From positions 3,410,001 to 3,474,000 of the forward strand of contig JAGVVL010000013.1 in the NCBI GenBank assembly GCA_018287875.1: a DNA stretch of 64,000 bases, read 5' to 3'. Origin of the DNA: Nigrospora sphaerica. Its lineage: Eukaryota > Ascomycota > Sordariomycetes > Amphisphaeriales > Apiosporaceae. The translations under genes and the position numbers were made by a program. This document shows, piece by piece, positions 44,904 to 57,005 of this stretch. Every line of letters starts with the position of its first letter. The stretch's first letter is position 1. The notes beneath the pieces were generated by a model, which was not told the DNA's origin, ran no database searches, and saw only the letters and a list, made by a program, of their open reading frames with translations.

Positions 44904-46081
44904 ATGACGTGGGAACTTACTCGCCGTCGCATTGTGCGAACGGTCAATAGCAAGTTCATCTACGGCAGAGTGGTATGTGCCCTCCCGCCTCTCCCTCCCT
45001 TTGTAATCTACCCCTACGTACCCAATCTTTGCATCGATACGTCCCCATCGTATCGACCCAACTGCTCAAGTCACTGTCATCATCGTCCTTGGCGCTTCGT
45101 CCCATAGATTCCCACTCCCCGTCGCACTACTGTAGCTACTTAAGCTGACGTCCGGTCCGTCTCCCGTCCAGCCGGCCCTGCATGCCGCAATCTTCCTCAT
45201 CGAAATGGCCATCCTCTCGCGCCTCGTAACGCGGTTCAACGCCTACTACGATGAGCGACCCGGTACGTTGTCCCGCTGCCGCATCGCCCGTCGCAAAGCC
45301 GGCGCTGTGCCGGGGTGGCCTTACTGACGCAATGTCGACTTCGCAGTGCTCACCATGATGGTGACCAACGCCATCCTCGGTGGCGTTGCCGACACGGTTG
45401 CCCAGACTATCACCTCCGTCCGGGAGCGGGCTGCCCGGAAACCCGGAGGCATGAGCAAGGACAACAGTGTGGCCGTCGAGATCCACGAGCTCGACCGCAA
45501 GAACCCGCTATACGATGGCGACCTCATCCCCGTCTCGAAGATGCTGCCGCCGCCTTTCGACTTCGAGCGCCTGACGCGGTTCATGGCGTACGGTTTCGCC
45601 ATGGCGCCCTTGCAGTTCAAGTGGTTCAGCCTCCTGTCGCGCGCCTTCCCCATTACCAAGACGAGCGCGTTCGGCCCCGCCATGAAGCGTGTCGCCATGG
45701 ATCAGCTCGTCTTTGCGCCGTTCGGTATCGCCTGCTTCTTCACCGCCATGACGATCGCCGAAGGTGGCGGCAGAAGGGCCGTGGCGCACAAGCTGAGGGA
45801 CATGTATCTTCCGACGCTCAAGGCCAACTTCATGATCTGGCCGGCTGTCCAGGTCATCAATTTCCGCTTGATGCCCGTGCAGTTCCAGCTGGTAAGTCAG
45901 AGCCCTATGCTTTGCATTCCCCCCTTCCCAAACACTGGGCTGCCGCTGATGATGACGGCAGCCGTTCGTCTCAACTGTGGGTATTGCCTGGACGGCGTAC
46001 CTCTCCCTCTCCAACTCGGCCGAAAACGTTCAGGAGGCGGCCCAGGGCTCTCCACGAGATGCAAACATTCGCCTTTCCTAA
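44904..46081 (+). CDS. Mpv17/PMP22 family membrane protein (SYM1-like)
   Basis: Core exons 45205-45262, 45347-45891 and 45962-46081 encode 240 residues. An upstream exon, 44904-44972, can be joined in frame through a 199-nt intron to 45172, giving 274 residues. The other introns are 84 and 70 nt. The protein has about four membrane segments, with the family features YYDERPVLTMMVTNAILGGV at the start, AYGFAMAPLQFKWF in the middle, the W-P-x-x-Q-x-x-N-F element (WPAVQVINFRLMPVQFQ) and a C-terminal SxVGIAWTAYLS. Mpv17/Sym1 proteins are inner-mitochondrial or peroxisomal membrane proteins, possibly channels. A charged insert of about 45 residues between the first two helices is usual in filamentous fungi. 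Both starts have good ATG contexts. The short form looks more like relatives I recall, and the longer form adds a basic N-terminus that could aid targeting. Confidence 0.9.
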
Positions 46082-47451
46082 GTTGGTGACGGTAGCCTGC
46101 CGCGATGGCAGAGCAATACGGTGTACAGCAAGGCGGATCGGCGCCAATGATGATTGATACCCTACGGCACGGCCAGCTTGTCGAAGTTGGTCCTGGTGAC
46201 CCGAGTCGTTGGCGGGCACGTGAGGTTAGCATAGCAATCGGTGGACTTGGGTTCGGTCGCGTCAACAGGTGGCAATGCGCGCGCGGACGAAATAGCTTTC
46301 CGCTCCCCAGAACCATTTTTTGTAAGGTTAGGTATTCTTTGGGCCCCTCGATTGGGCCAAACGGCTCCTTGTTCTGGCAAGTATGGCGTTATGGCGGTCG
46401 AATTATATGTTACTTCCACAGTACGAACGCTTGGTTTCTGGGTCGCCCTGCACCCAAGACAACCGACATGATCCCTGCGTTTGGTGTTCCGGGCAACTTG
46501 CCACAGGTGCATAATCTAGGCAGGCGCTTGGTGATGCTGCTGCTACCTGGGCCGGAGCCGTTGAGCTGGTACGCGAGCTCTGAAGCTCTAACGCCAAGCG
46601 ACAGCGATGGAGCCCGTTGCACAAGTGGGTTGGACGACCCTGAATCTATTTCGGGACCGCTGCAGCAAAACGCGCTGGCATGTTGAAACGTCGAGATTGC
46701 GACAGCCGGCATGATGAGGCTGCTCTCGAAACGGCGAAGGGCGAGCGGCGGCGTAACGTACTTGGCAATACCTAGAATTGTTTGGGCACTTCTGAGGCGG
46801 GCATGATTGACGTATGTAGCATCCAGCCGCTACTACAGCCCGTCCATCCCTGACGGGGCAAGTTGTTGAGAGGGATGGCATCCCACGGGATGAGGTGGAC
46901 GGATTGCCCAGCTGCCCGTTAGAGGTTGGATGGGATAGGCGCTGGAGCCAAGGCGGTGCTCGAGCTAAGACGCAACCTTTTCTTCCTAAGCTGCCCCGGC
47001 CGGCCGTCCTGGCGTGATGGCCATATGGTACGACCGTGGGTGCCGCGGGCGCGACAGTCTCCCGGGACGCATTGGAAATCGGCGATAGGATACATGGACA
47101 GCAGACCATCATGTGGTGTTGACGGTCCGGTCTGCAGAGGAATGGGTACGTCAATTCGGGCCGTCGGGCGCGCGACGTTCGATGCCATCCATGCCCTGAG
47201 GCCCCTGGGCAGAATCAGGCCTGGGAGGGGTCACGTCACGGGCGGGCTGGAAAGCTCTCGACAATAACCCCACCAAAGTTTCCTCTGGTCGCATTTGCCC
47301 CTCCTTCGGAGACGAGCTGACGGACGGCCAAGCCTGCGCTCGCCCGCCGATACTGCTGTCGACTGGGAGAGCTAGAGCCGCTGCAGCTTTGGTCCCGTCT
47401 CCAAGGTTCTTGGTCCCCATTGGCGTGGCCCCTCCTCGTTACTGCCCAGAA

Positions 47452-47473
47452 AGAGAGAGAGAGAGAGAGAGAG
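47452..47473. repeat. (GA)n microsatellite upstream of PGK
   Basis: Eleven GA units about 155 bp upstream of the PGK start codon. GA/CT tracts are common in promoters of highly expressed fungal genes and may keep nucleosomes away. Confidence 0.85.
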
Positions 47474-47520
47474 GAAGAGAGAGTCCCTTTTTTCATCCGG
47501 ACGCATTCGAACCTCTTAAT

Positions 47521-47604
47521 TCAACTCTTTCCTCCTCCTCTTTCTTCTCCATCTCTCTTTCTCTCTCTCTCCCCATTCTCCCATCCTCCCAAAACCTCTC
47601 CCAT
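47521..47604 (+). promoter_or_regulatory. CT-rich promoter/leader block of PGK
   Basis: About 84 bases that are almost only C and T on the plus strand, ending 25 bases before the ATG. Such pyrimidine blocks mark transcription starts of strongly expressed glycolytic genes in filamentous fungi. The exact start is not known. Confidence 0.55.
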
Positions 47605-47628
47605 CACACACCCACTGAACAGCCCAAC

Positions 47629-48961
47629 ATGTCTCTGTCCAGCAAGCTCTCCATCACCGACGTCGACCTGAAGGGCAAGCGCGTCCTCATCCGCGTCGAC
47701 TTCAACGTCCCCCTCGATGCCGACAAGAAGGTGACCAACAACCAGCGCATCGCCGGTGCCGTGCCCACCATCAAGTATGCCATCGACAACGGCGCCAAGG
47801 CCGTCGTCCTGATGTCCCACCTGGGCCGCCCCAACGGTGAGGTCAACCAGAAGTACAGCCTCAAGCCCGTCATCCCCGAGCTTGAGAAGCTCCTGGGCAA
47901 GAGCGTCCAGTTCGCCTCGGACTGCGTCGGCCCCGCCGCCGAGGAGGCCGTGGCCAAGGCCGAGGGCGGCCAGGTCGTCCTGCTCGAGAACCTGCGCTTC
48001 CACATCGAGGAGGAGGGCTCCGCCAAGGACAAGGACGGCAACAAGGTCAAGGCCGACAAGGCCAAGGTTGAGGAGTTCCGCAAGGGCCTGACCAAGCTTG
48101 GTGACGTTTACATCAGTAAGCCGCGTCCCCCCCCTCTGAAACCCCTCCCCCGCACCCAATTCCTGGTCGCCTCTTGCTGACGCCAAAAAAACAGACGATG
48201 CCTTCGGCACTGCCCACCGCGCCCACTCCTCCATGGTCGGTGTCGACCTGCCGCAGAAGGCCGCCGGCTTCCTGATGAAGAAGGAGCTCGACTACTTCGC
48301 CAAGGCCCTCGAGGACCCCAAGCGTCCCTTCCTTGCCATCCTCGGCGGCGCCAAGGTGTCGGACAAGATCCAGCTGATCGACAACCTGCTGGACAAGGTC
48401 AACAAGCTCGTCATCTGCGGCGGCATGGCTTTCACCTTCAAGAAGACGCTGTACAACGTGAAGATCGGCACCTCGCTGTTTGACGAGGCCGGCTCCAAGA
48501 CGGTCGGCCAGCTCATGGAGAAGGCCAAGAAGAACAACGTCGAGGTCGTGCTGCCCGTCGACTACATCACGGCGGACAAGTTCGACAAGGACGCCAAGAC
48601 GGGCACCGCCACTGATGAGGAGGGCATCCCCGACGGCTGGATGGGCCTCGACTGCGGCTCCAAGTCGATCGAGCTGTACAAGGCGGCCATCGACAGCTCC
48701 GAGACGATCCTGTGGAACGGCCCCGCCGGCGTCTTCGAGTTTGACAAGTTCGCCAACGGCACCAAGGCCACCCTCGACGCCTTCACCAACGCCGTCAGCC
48801 AGGGCAAGATCGGCATCATCGGCGGCGGCGACACCGCCACCGTTGCCGCCAAGTACGGCGCCGAGGACAAGTGCTCCCACGTGTCTACGGGCGGCGGTGC
48901 CTCCCTCGAGCTGCTCGAGGGCAAGGAGCTGCCCGGTGTGACGGCCCTGAGCAGCAAATGA
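47629..48961 (+). CDS. pgk1: phosphoglycerate kinase
   Basis: Two exons, 47629-48115 and 48195-48961, with a 79-nt intron, encode 417 residues, the normal length. The enzyme transfers phosphate from 1,3-bisphosphoglycerate to ADP in cytosolic glycolysis. The N-terminal domain has the substrate loop RVDFNVPLD (about 22-30), SHLGRP and LLENLRFH. The intron splits the NDAFGTAHR motif, which is restored by splicing. The C-terminal nucleotide domain has GGAKVSDKI, the WNGPAGVFE loop and [11 protein letters not shown]. The protein ends with the conserved [19 protein letters not shown]. Codon use is strongly biased to C-ending codons, as in highly expressed genes. The leader is CT-rich and a poly(A) signal follows the stop. 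Confidence 0.98.
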
Positions 48962-49986
48962 CTTGCTGCCGGTCCGCCCAAGCTGTAGCGTCTCGTGTTG
49001 ACGACGGGCCTTGATGAGAAGGAATGACAACCAAAAAACAAAACCGAGCCCCCATGACATTATAGAGAATAAATTTGTATACCCTATGAGCCAACCCTGA
49101 CCCTTGAACTTTTCCTGCTCACATATTTGGTCATGCTGTGTTGCCGCCCTACTGTTTGCGGAGCATTTATCTTCGTGTATCTATAACCCAGCGACCTACC
49201 CACTCACCTTCGCAGCCACGTCCGGGTCCGGAATCGCTATACTCCTTACTGCCGTCGCAAGCGGCCGTCGAGCTACGTCTAGTGCTATCCGCTGCGGCGG
49301 GGCGGGGGGCATCGTCCGTGGTGATTATCCCCTATGGAAGGTCAGGACTGGTGCTCACCTTGCCCTACGGGTATCATCGCCCACAGGGGTCCCTCGGACG
49401 TAGCGTAGAAGCTTTGCGTACTCCGAGCTACGATCTCGAATGCGCGACAGTCCCCCTTTTTTCGTTATACGGCCTATCCGCTAGACGGCATCTGCGGGCG
49501 ACGTGGAGGATCCAGGGGGGTTCAGTAGAGAGGAGGAGAGGTTGATTGACGTGCGAGCCCGTTACAACCGATTATGGACGGACAGAGTCACGAAAGGGGG
49601 GAGGCACGGAGTATTCACAGGCCGAGGGCCAGGGGAATAGAGGCGGGCCAAAACAATGGATGCCATATATGGTTGGTTGTTCTCCCTTTTAGGCACATCA
49701 GATTCCGTGTCTACTAATAGCTAGGAATGCGGAGAGGGACCACGGCGCTGGCCTCAGGACCTCTCCGGCCTCCCGCAAGTAAGCGTCTGCGGGGGACAGC
49801 GAGCGCATGCTTTCCGGTCCGGAGCCGACGAAGGGTGAGGTAGCTTCTCGTCGGTCTCCTGGGCCACAAAAGATACAGGCCCATCCGAGGCCGGCCCGTC
49901 CGGTGCTGTAAAGTTCCCTTCTACCCTCGCTTGTTTCCTGCGTCTTCCTTTCCGAATGGTGTCGGATGGCACGCTGAAATCAGGCC
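48962..49986. other. spacer between convergent genes
   Basis: Shared 3' region of PGK and SEM1. Apart from the PGK poly(A) signal nothing is recognised. Confidence 0.5.
49068..49073 (+). terminator. poly(A) signal AATAAA of PGK
   Basis: AATAAA lies 107 bp after the PGK stop codon, preceded by an A-rich stretch. Confidence 0.55.
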
Positions 49987-50685
49987 TCATCTCCGCTTCG
50001 CGGCCTCGACCTTCTTCAGCTCTTCCCTGTAGTTCCGAAACTGGTCAGCGTATGCCTCTCCCACGCGATACACGTGCGTGCGTTCGTATTTTGTGACCTT
50101 GTGGAGAGGAGAGAGATTGCCCACGGCCGAGAACGGGCATATCCCCTCATGATCGCGCCTTGCCGCCCTGTAGAAGCAACATGCATCATTGCCCCCCTGC
50201 TACGACCTGGACAAGGTGGGCCTTAGGGTCCGAGGGGCCAGCGAACATATTGTGGCCTGAGGGCAAGGATATGGTTGGCGGCTCGAGAAGGGGCAAGGAC
50301 TCACCGCAGCTGCGCCGAGAAATCGTCGCTCGTGTCGTCATCGTCCCAGCTCTCCTCCCACAGGTGGTCCGCCGTGGTGCCCTGTTGCTGGTTCGCCGAC
50401 TCGGTCTCCTCCGCAGGCCAATCTGTTGCACCGTCTTCGGTCAGTAATTGCCCCGTTCATGTCCCCAGGTGGAGAAAGTAACGAGGACGATGCGTCGCCG
50501 GGAAGATAGCTAAGCAGTGTGTGATACGGGGGGCTCCGGGGGCTCGACGTACCCTCGACGGGGAAATCCTCAAACTCGTCGTCTTCCTCCAGCGCGCTAG
50601 CCGTCTTGCTGTTCTGCGCCTGTTCGGCCTTGGCGTCGGCGGGCGCGGCCGTGTCGGCCGGCTTGGGTGTGCTTGAGGAGGCCAT
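49987..50685 (-). CDS. sem1: 26S proteasome complex subunit SEM1/DSS1
   Basis: Three small exons, 50685-50553, 50422-50305 and 50026-49987, with introns of 130 and 278 nt, encode 96 residues. The product is an acidic, intrinsically disordered protein that bridges Rpn3/Rpn7 in the proteasome lid and also serves the TREX-2 and BRCA2-type complexes. The two hallmark acidic-aromatic motifs are present: DDEFEDFPVEDWP (about 36-48) and HLWEESWDDDDTSDDFS (about 62-78). The C-terminal helix EELKKVEAAKRR comes from the last exon. All three joins restore the conserved sequence exactly. The N-terminal 30 residues are Ala/Pro/Thr-rich and fungus-specific. The second intron is long for this genome. Because of the small split exons the gene is easily missed by automatic annotation. 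Confidence 0.95.
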
Positions 50686-52438
50686 GGCGGGCTTTCGTCG
50701 TCGTGTGGTTGGGTTGCCTGGGTCAAAGGGCGGCGGGGGGAATGGGGGAGGACCTTGGATAGCTCGCTGCTGCAACCGGGCTAGCGGACGGCGTGGGTGT
50801 GAAAAAAACTGCCGGCGTCGGAAGGGCGGCAAACGCGATGTAAATGGTAATGGGAGACGGAGATGGCAATGCGATGGATGGCTAGAGCGTGCGCGGCGGA
50901 CAAGGCTGGCTCGAGGGTGGCCGGAGGGTCGATTGGGTCAGCGAGGCTGCTATCGATTGCGTGGGCGAGTGAGTGGTTGCTTCCGGGCTTTGCTAGGAGG
51001 TACGTATTGCACCTATGGAGCTGATGGGTGATCGTCGCTTGGGAGGAGGTACAAAGTACCGACTACGAGTAACTCTAGTCAGATCTAGGTAGTCTGTCCC
51101 CTCCGGACCGGACGGGAGAAGCTTTGGCCAATCCTTTTCCAGGCCGCCACCTGCAGGAAGCTTACCTTACTTCCTTAGGTACATCTTACTAGATGCAGTG
51201 CCATGCGCAACAAGATTATTCCGGTAACGGCTTGGCTAGGTGCCTGGGCACTTTCCGATGCTGAAAGGTACCCTCTATTACCTCTGCGAGTCCGACGAGG
51301 AGGGGTGCTAGTGGTGAGCCAGTTCTTCTGCCCCCCTCTGCCTGGCAACCTGGATGGACAGGACGATGAGGAGTGCAGGCGACCTGCGGTAAGCAATGCC
51401 ACACTCTCTCTGATCCGTACCGTATTCGCCTTCCAGCCCTACGGGAAAACAGCAGGGGGAACAGATGGGTTTGGGTAAGGTTATACAACCTGTACTTTGT
51501 GCTTACATAGGCACTGTCCCACAGCATCTCAGTATTCCATCTTCTGCTGCTTGGGGGAGGGGGTGGGGGGGTTGGCTTGCTCGGCCTTCTAGCCATTGGC
51601 GGGCCCTCGCCTTGCTTACAGCAGAAGCAGAAAGGAACAGTCCAGTCATCCAATAGCCGCTTCGCATATACAGCCACTGGCCAACCGGCACATACATATC
51701 ATACGGACGCGGCTGCCACGAAGCAGTTTGCTAGTGAGGGCTTTCGGAGGATGGCGTGTGCAACTCGCCGTTTCCCCTATCATGATCGGAATTCTTGTGG
51801 CTGCTGCTTTCCTCACTTGACCGCCTATGCCGCACCGACAAACCACGTAGGCTGACTCGTGGTTTTTTTTCGCAGGCCGACGCGTAGCCCATCGTCGCCC
51901 ACACTCGGGACATCCATTCGTCTGGCGGGGTAAACACCCGTCCGTCGCTGCTGGGCCAAGACGTCATCCCCACGGAGTCGTGACACTTCACTCTCACTCT
52001 GCCCCTGGTGAAGGACGAACTACCGCCCAGACTCCGTCGCACCCTTCTTCTGGTAACCTAGGTCGGGCTTTAATCGAGCGCCAATGAAGGCATTTCCCGC
52101 CCCGTCATCCTCGTGTCGCGTGCCAACCAACGCGTGCTTACCGGACCCTCGGGCGTCCCAAGAGGTACCTTGAACACACGACCCCATCGCCCCCCCCGAG
52201 TGGGCAGCCGCCGCATCCTAGGCGTTATGCGCAACAAGCAAACCTCAGGCCTGATCAATCGCCTACGACCCACACGCGACCCTACTTTGGTACGCCTTGC
52301 GTAAGGAAGTTCGCATTAGCTTCACCCGCCGGGCATCTCTTGACAACCGCGTTTGGCGATCTCCCGCAACAACTCTTCTCTTTTTTCTCCTTCCTCCCCC
52401 TCCTTCCTCCCGCTTGTCCACCTGCAATCGCCGCCACC
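50686..52438. other. divergent promoter region
   Basis: Lies between SEM1 (minus) and the IML2-type gene (plus). No gene or defined element recognised. The last 60 bases are CT-rich and end in a strong start context (GCCGCCACC). Confidence 0.5.
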
Positions 52439-54617
52439 ATGAGCCGCTTCGGTTCGTGGTTCCGGGGCTCGACGCCTCGGACGAGCACCCATCCCAGCCC
52501 GTCCGCCTCGCAAACGGATCTGCAGGCGGCCGAGGTGGCCCAGATAAAAGATGCCATGACCAGCGCCGCCAAGATCATGAATGATGACATTGCCGGCGCC
52601 GAGGTTGACCTGCGGAAGGGCAGTTCGCCCTTTCACCTCCTCGGCCTGGGCATCACCACCTTCATGCGGAGCATACTGGGCTTCGAAAAGGACATCATGG
52701 CCGAGGCCAGTTCGCGCCTGAACGAGTGCGAGACGGCGGCCTGGAACGCCATGAAGAAGGCCCAGCGCGATGCTGCCTCCAATGGCGCCTCCAACCGGAT
52801 CCACCCCCCGGGCAGCGAGTACGCTCTGATACACGCCGAGGCCCAGATGATGGGGGCCGTCGTGGCCGTACTGCACGAGAGCCTGACCGAGGGCCTCAAG
52901 GGCTTTTACAAGCTCCGGAAGGCTTTCGTCACCCTGGATGGCCTTATGGAGGCCGAGACGGCTTACTTGAAGCAAAAGGGCATTGTGGCCAACGACAGCA
53001 ATGCTTCGCTCCCACCGATGCAGGGGAAAGAGACAGCAGACATCGACAATGACGACGAAGATTTGGAATTTGTCGAAGCGCCCGAGCATCTGTCGGGCGC
53101 CCAGACTCCGGCGCAGTATGAAGGGCATCTGGCCACTGAGGCCGACGAAGCGGAGAAGGAGTTGGCGAAGCTCTCCCTCGACGGAAAGAAGGAGAAGCCC
53201 CCGGTCTCGGCGAGCAAGCCAGGCCCAGAGGACGATGTTTTCACCGACCCCATCGACGCCTTCGTGCACAGCGGCGTCAATATGTGTTTTGGCGTTCTTC
53301 TGCTCATCATATCCATGGTTCCCCCAGCGTTCTCGCGCCTCTTGTCGGTAATCGGATTTCGAGGTGACAGGGAGCGAGGCGTCAAGATGATGTGGCAAAG
53401 CACTCGCTTCGATAACATCAACGGTGCCGTGTCGGGCCTTGTCCTGTTGGCCTACTACAACGGTCTCCTGGGCTTCGCAGACATCCTGCCTTCGGAAGAG
53501 GAGGTGGAGCAGGGCGCCCTCGTTGGCTACCCCAAACAACGATGCGCGGAGCTGCTGGCCACGATGCGCTCGCGGTATCCCGACTCACGGCTCTGGCGTC
53601 TGGAAGAAGCGCGTGCCCTTTCCAACAGCCGCGACTTGCGGGGCGCCATCGAGATTCTTGCCCGCAACACTGACTCCAAGATGCGCCAGGTGACGGCCTT
53701 GAACAGCTTCGAGTTTTCCCTTGATACCATGTTCATAAGCGACTACCCCCGCATGCGCGACAACTTCCTGCGTTGCATCGAGCTCAACGACTGGAGCCAC
53801 TCGCTCTACTACTTCATGGCGGGGTGCGCCGAGCTGGAGAACTACCGCGCCGCGTTCCACTCGGAAGAGAGGGACGAGACCCAGATGGGCCTTCACAAGA
53901 AGAAGGCCGAGGAGTTGATCCGCCACGCCCCCACGGTCGGTGGCAAGAAGCGATTCATGGCCCGACCCTTGCCTTTTGAGCAGTATGTTGCTGCCAAGGT
54001 AGAAAAGTGGGAAGCGCGGGCCTCGGAGCTAGGCCTTGATCTGGCCGATGCCGTCGGCGTAAGCCCGTGCCAGGAGATGGTATACCTCTGGAACGGCCCA
54101 AAGAAGATGGGGACGTCGGACCTCGAAGCCGCCGAGAAGATACTTGACTGGAACAGGCTAACGGCCTCGCCCGAGGCCAAAGCCAAGATCATGGTCGATA
54201 AAGACGAGGAGTGCGTCCGGAATGTCTGCCTGGCCGCCGTTCTTCGGACTTTGGGCAGGACAGAAGAAGCCACCCAACTGGCCCAAGGTGTTTTAGCCGT
54301 GGATAGGTACGTGCAGCCCCGCCAGGCGGTTGGAGCAGGACTAACTAACGATATGAAGAGTATTGCTCAAAAAACAGGGCTGGGACTGGGCACAGCCATC
54401 GGCCAACTACGAAATGTCCGTCGTCGCCTGGGCCGATGTTCGAAGACAAGACAACGAGGAGGACCGGCGAAAAAAGGCGGAGGAATGCCATGCATGGCTG
54501 GACAAAGTGGCAAAATGGGGCCCCTTCCTGCTGGATGCACGTATTGGTATGCGAGTCCAGACGGGCATGGACACGCTGCGTTGGTACAAGCGAGAGCATG
54601 GTTGGGGTGAGCTTTAG
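52439..54617 (+). CDS. iml2: IML2-type TPR protein (outer-membrane TPR / DUF3808 family)
   Basis: Two exons, 52439-54306 and 54359-54617, with a 52-nt intron (GTACGT donor, CTAACTAAC branch site), encode 708 residues. The start has an ideal context. IML2 of yeast localises to mitochondria/cytosol and helps clear protein inclusions with lipid droplets. This family in animals is TTC39. The N-terminal part (about 35-200) has the family stretch LGLGITTFMRSILGFEKDIM, followed by an acidic linker (about 195-235) and a possible membrane-associated hydrophobic stretch near 280-305. Helical repeats run through the C-terminal half: cysteine-containing repeats around 450-510, and a WKRE-like WYKREHGWGEL end. 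Splicing restores the last TPR pair, whereas the unspliced frame ends in unrelated sequence. Function is inferred from the family. Confidence 0.9.
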
Positions 54618-55159
54618 GAGAGCGAATCCAGACCTCAGTCTTTGTTGCGCCCGTCTTCGTGCGGGCTATGCCGATGAGCGGCTGTCCCTTGGGAGGATGT
54701 GGAAGCTTTTGGGAGTATCGGGCGAGTATTAGACCTGTCATTCAGGAGTACATAAGAGGACAGGCGTTGGCAGAGGCACTTTTACGAACTAAGACGTGGC
54801 AGAGGTTCAAGAGACGGCAACACCCTGCCCAACAAGTGGATGCAACTGCTATTATTTGGATGATGAGGACACGGTTCATCCGGAGCAAATCGCGTTTCTG
54901 CCTCCGGCTCCGTTCTGTTCTTATAGTACACGGCTGCCCTACGAAAGCAGCGAAATTGCGGCAACATGGGATGCCCACTGCCCAGCCCCGCCCATGTGCC
55001 AGGGTTCCTCGCTCGGTATCTACTTGTACAGTTCATAGGTACGTAATGGTAGCCGGACGGCGGCATCACCACGACGATACCAACACCTTTGCGCTCGGGG
55101 AGCCCACGATCATGCCCCCCCACGAACAGGCTCTTCCCCCCTATTCCCAGTTTTTCGGG
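54618..55159. other. spacer between convergent genes
   Basis: Shared 3' region of the IML2-type and CRAL-TRIO genes. No other feature. Confidence 0.5.
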
Positions 55160-57005
55160 TTAGGCCGGAGCGGCCACGGGCGCGGCAGCAGTCTCGGCGG
55201 GGCGCACCTTGTCGGCGGCGAAGTAGTCGATGGAGCCGTCGCTCTGCAGGTAACCGAGGCGGTCCCACATGGAGCGGGCGCGCACGTAGGGGTCGAGGTC
55301 CCAGTAGTTGGCGCGCAGGCGGGCGGCGATGGCGCGGCGGCGGGCCTGGACGGTTTTGGCGGCGTCGGCGTCGCCCTGGGAGGCAGTGCCCGGCGCCGCG
55401 GCGCCGCCGTCCTCGGGCGCGGGGTTCGGGGCCGGGGAGGCGACGCGCAGCCACTCGAGGGTGGCGGCCTCCCAGTCGCGGGCGAGGGCGTCGCGGGCGG
55501 CCAGCACGGCGTCGCGCGCCGCCGCGTCGGCCATGGCGGCGTTCTCGCCCGGCACCGGCGCGGCGTACGCGTACGTCCACTCGACGGGCCCGCCGAGCTC
55601 CTGCGGCAGCGTCGCCGGCTCGATGTGCGCCGCCAGGTCCTCGAAGGTGTTGGTGAAGTCGATCTTCTCCCGGATCTCCTCCTTGAGCTGCCGGATGATC
55701 ATGTTGAAGAAATCTATGGCGTCGGGGGAAAGGGGGCGGCCTTGGCATTAGCCCACGCTTCCTGGAGACGCAGGGGACTACGGGTGAACCCGGTAGGAAA
55801 AGAGGCGGGGGCGGCCAGGAGGGAGAGGAGAGAGGGGCGAGGGGCGAGGAGGAATCAACGTACAGGGGAAGAAACCCGGCGCCTTGTGCACAATAACGCG
55901 GTTGAGCATCTCGGGGTAGTTGGCCTCGAAGGCTTTGGCGATGAACCATACCGGTTGGAGATCCTGCGGGGTTGGGACGTGTAGGTCAGCATCGTATTTG
56001 TTCGGGGGCTTAGGGGGAAAGGGGTAGGGGGGTGTCTTACAACGTTCGACATGCCGACACCTGTGAGGTCGAAGATGACAGTCTGGGAGACACAGAGATG
56101 GTTAGCATCACCAAATCCAGACCCAGGCAACCCTTAACGGTAGCGGGGCCATGGTTCATAGAGAAGGGGCAGTAAATGAGTAGACCGAGGAGCCGTACCG
56201 AGCGATCCTTGCCCTCCTCGAAGCCGAGACGGGCCGTCTCGATGATGTAGACGATCCAGCGCTTAAGGACCTCAAAGTCCTGCGTCTTGGCGAAGTGCTC
56301 GCGGGCGCGGATGGTGCAGATGGGGCGGCCCTGGCGGTCGACGCCGCGGACGACGGCCTTGCCGATGCGCAGCTGGTGCAGGAAATCGTGGCCGGCCTTG
56401 GCGGCGGCGGGGTCGGCGGCGGCGGCGGCCTCGGCCTCGACGGCGGCGCCGTCGCCGGCAGCCAGGATGCCGTCGACGTCCATCTCGACGGTGCGCCAGT
56501 GCAGGTTGTCAAGCAGCATGCGCGCGGCGTCGCGCACGACGAAGCGCCGCGCGCGCAGGAACCGCAGCATCAGCGCGTCGGGGTCGTCGAGCTTCATGCC
56601 CGCCCAGAGCGCCGCCCGCAGCGCCGCCGCCGACGGGAACTTGGACGTCGCGCGCAGGAACTGGGCGTCGTCGCCGCCCGCCGCCGCGTCGGCGCCGTCC
56701 GCCGCCGGCGCCGATCCCGGCTCCGGCGTCTTCGCCCGCGCCCCCGCGCCCCAGAGCGACGGCCACCGCCGCTTCGGCCCGTCGCCCGGCGTCGTCGGTG
56801 TCGTCGGCGTCGGCGGCGTTTCCGGCACGACGGCCGCCGCCGCGCTCTCGGGGAAGTCGGGGTGGACGCCGCAGCCCTGCAGCATCAGCTTCCACAGGTC
56901 GCGCAGGGCCTGTTCCTCCTCGGCCGTCAGGTAGCCCAGCCGGCCCTTGAAGTACGCCGGCGTCGGCTCGGCCGCGGCCGCTGCTGTGGATGGGGTGGCC
57001 TCCAT
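55160..57005 (-). CDS. CRAL-TRIO (Sec14-like) phosphatidylinositol/lipid transfer protein
   Basis: Four exons, 57005-56199, 56082-56041, 55963-55864 and 55713-55160, with introns of 116, 77 and 150 nt, encode 500 residues. The N-terminal region has an insert rich in Pro/Ala (about 55-120), then the CRAL-TRIO N-terminal helices (LRFLRARRFVVRDAARML). The lipid-binding domain follows: TVIFDLTGVGMSNVDLQPVW on two small exons, and NYPEMLNRVIVHKAPGFF. The last exon carries KEEIREKIDFTNTFEDLAAHI and LPQELGG, the usual CRAL-TRIO end. It resembles the yeast Csr1/Sfh group, which transfers phosphatidylinositol or sterol-linked ligands in the cytosol. A 150-residue Ala-rich C-terminal extension is present. 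The acceptor of the last intron (CCATAG) is the least certain boundary. The others restore the family sequence. Confidence 0.88.

Larger units (their letters stand above)
46082..47628. other. gene-free stretch and PGK promoter
   Basis: No gene seen between 46.1 and 47.3 kb. From 47.45 kb it holds a GA microsatellite and a long pyrimidine-rich tract that form the phosphoglycerate kinase promoter and leader. Confidence 0.55.

Noticed and set aside
48113..49060. 315-codon minus-strand frame within phosphoglycerate kinase
   Set aside because: Same codon-bias shadow effect; it has no homology-like content.
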